A DNA stretch of 5,948 bases from Marinospirillum sp. (GTDB lineage: Bacteria > Pseudomonadota > Gammaproteobacteria > Pseudomonadales > Halomonadaceae). Below the pieces are notes generated by a model. It had not been told where the DNA came from. It did not search any database and saw nothing but the letters and a program-made list of their open reading frames with translations. The position numbers and the translations under genes are program-made. Location of the stretch: the NCBI GenBank assembly GCA_007119985.1, contig SKOQ01000142.1, positions 1-5,948 on the forward strand. Reading direction: 5' to 3'. This document shows, one piece after another, positions 5,936 to 5,948 of the stretch. The stretch's first letter is position 1. The number at the start of each line of letters is the position of its first letter.

Positions 5936-5948
5936 CGTCTGTTGTTGG

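Overview
The window looks like a chromosomal segment of a Gram-negative gammaproteobacterium, probably of a marine or halophilic (Oceanospirillales-like) type. This rests on close resemblance of the Dtd and NhaP2 proteins to their enterobacterial counterparts, a moderate GC content, and a dctPQM-type TRAP transporter, a family common in marine bacteria. The genus is not determined; the placement is inference from recalled family sequences, not from a search.

Layout: two genes run leftward and four run rightward from a 246-base divergent intergenic region (979-1224). Leftward, dtd (541-978, D-aminoacyl-tRNA deacylase) is followed after 49 bases by a short-chain dehydrogenase/reductase (SDR) gene that starts at a TTG at 491 and runs off the left edge. 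The 49-base gap holds a convincing intrinsic terminator whose T-run directly abuts the Shine-Dalgarno sequence of the SDR gene. Rightward, dctP (1225-2259), dctQ (2268-2843) and dctM (2840-4123) form a tightly packed operon for a complete tripartite TRAP transporter: a solute-binding lipoprotein, the small four-helix membrane subunit and the large membrane subunit. After a 99-base gap with no clear terminator comes nhaP2 (4223-5935), a CPA1-family cation/proton antiporter with a cytosolic TrkA-C domain and a C-terminal CorC/HlyC-type domain, starting at GTG.

How they fit together: DctP would capture an organic acid (substrate not readable from sequence) in the periplasm and pass it to DctQM, which imports it with a sodium gradient. 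NhaP2 exchanges potassium for protons and belongs to ion and pH homeostasis; a functional link to the TRAP system is possible but unproven. Dtd is translation quality control, unrelated to transport.

No mobile element, CRISPR array, tRNA or rRNA was seen. The gene content is ordinary. The points worth a second look are regulatory: the terminator touching the SDR Shine-Dalgarno, a perfect 13-base palindrome plus a perfect tandem 7-mer just upstream of dctP, and the lipobox on DctP.
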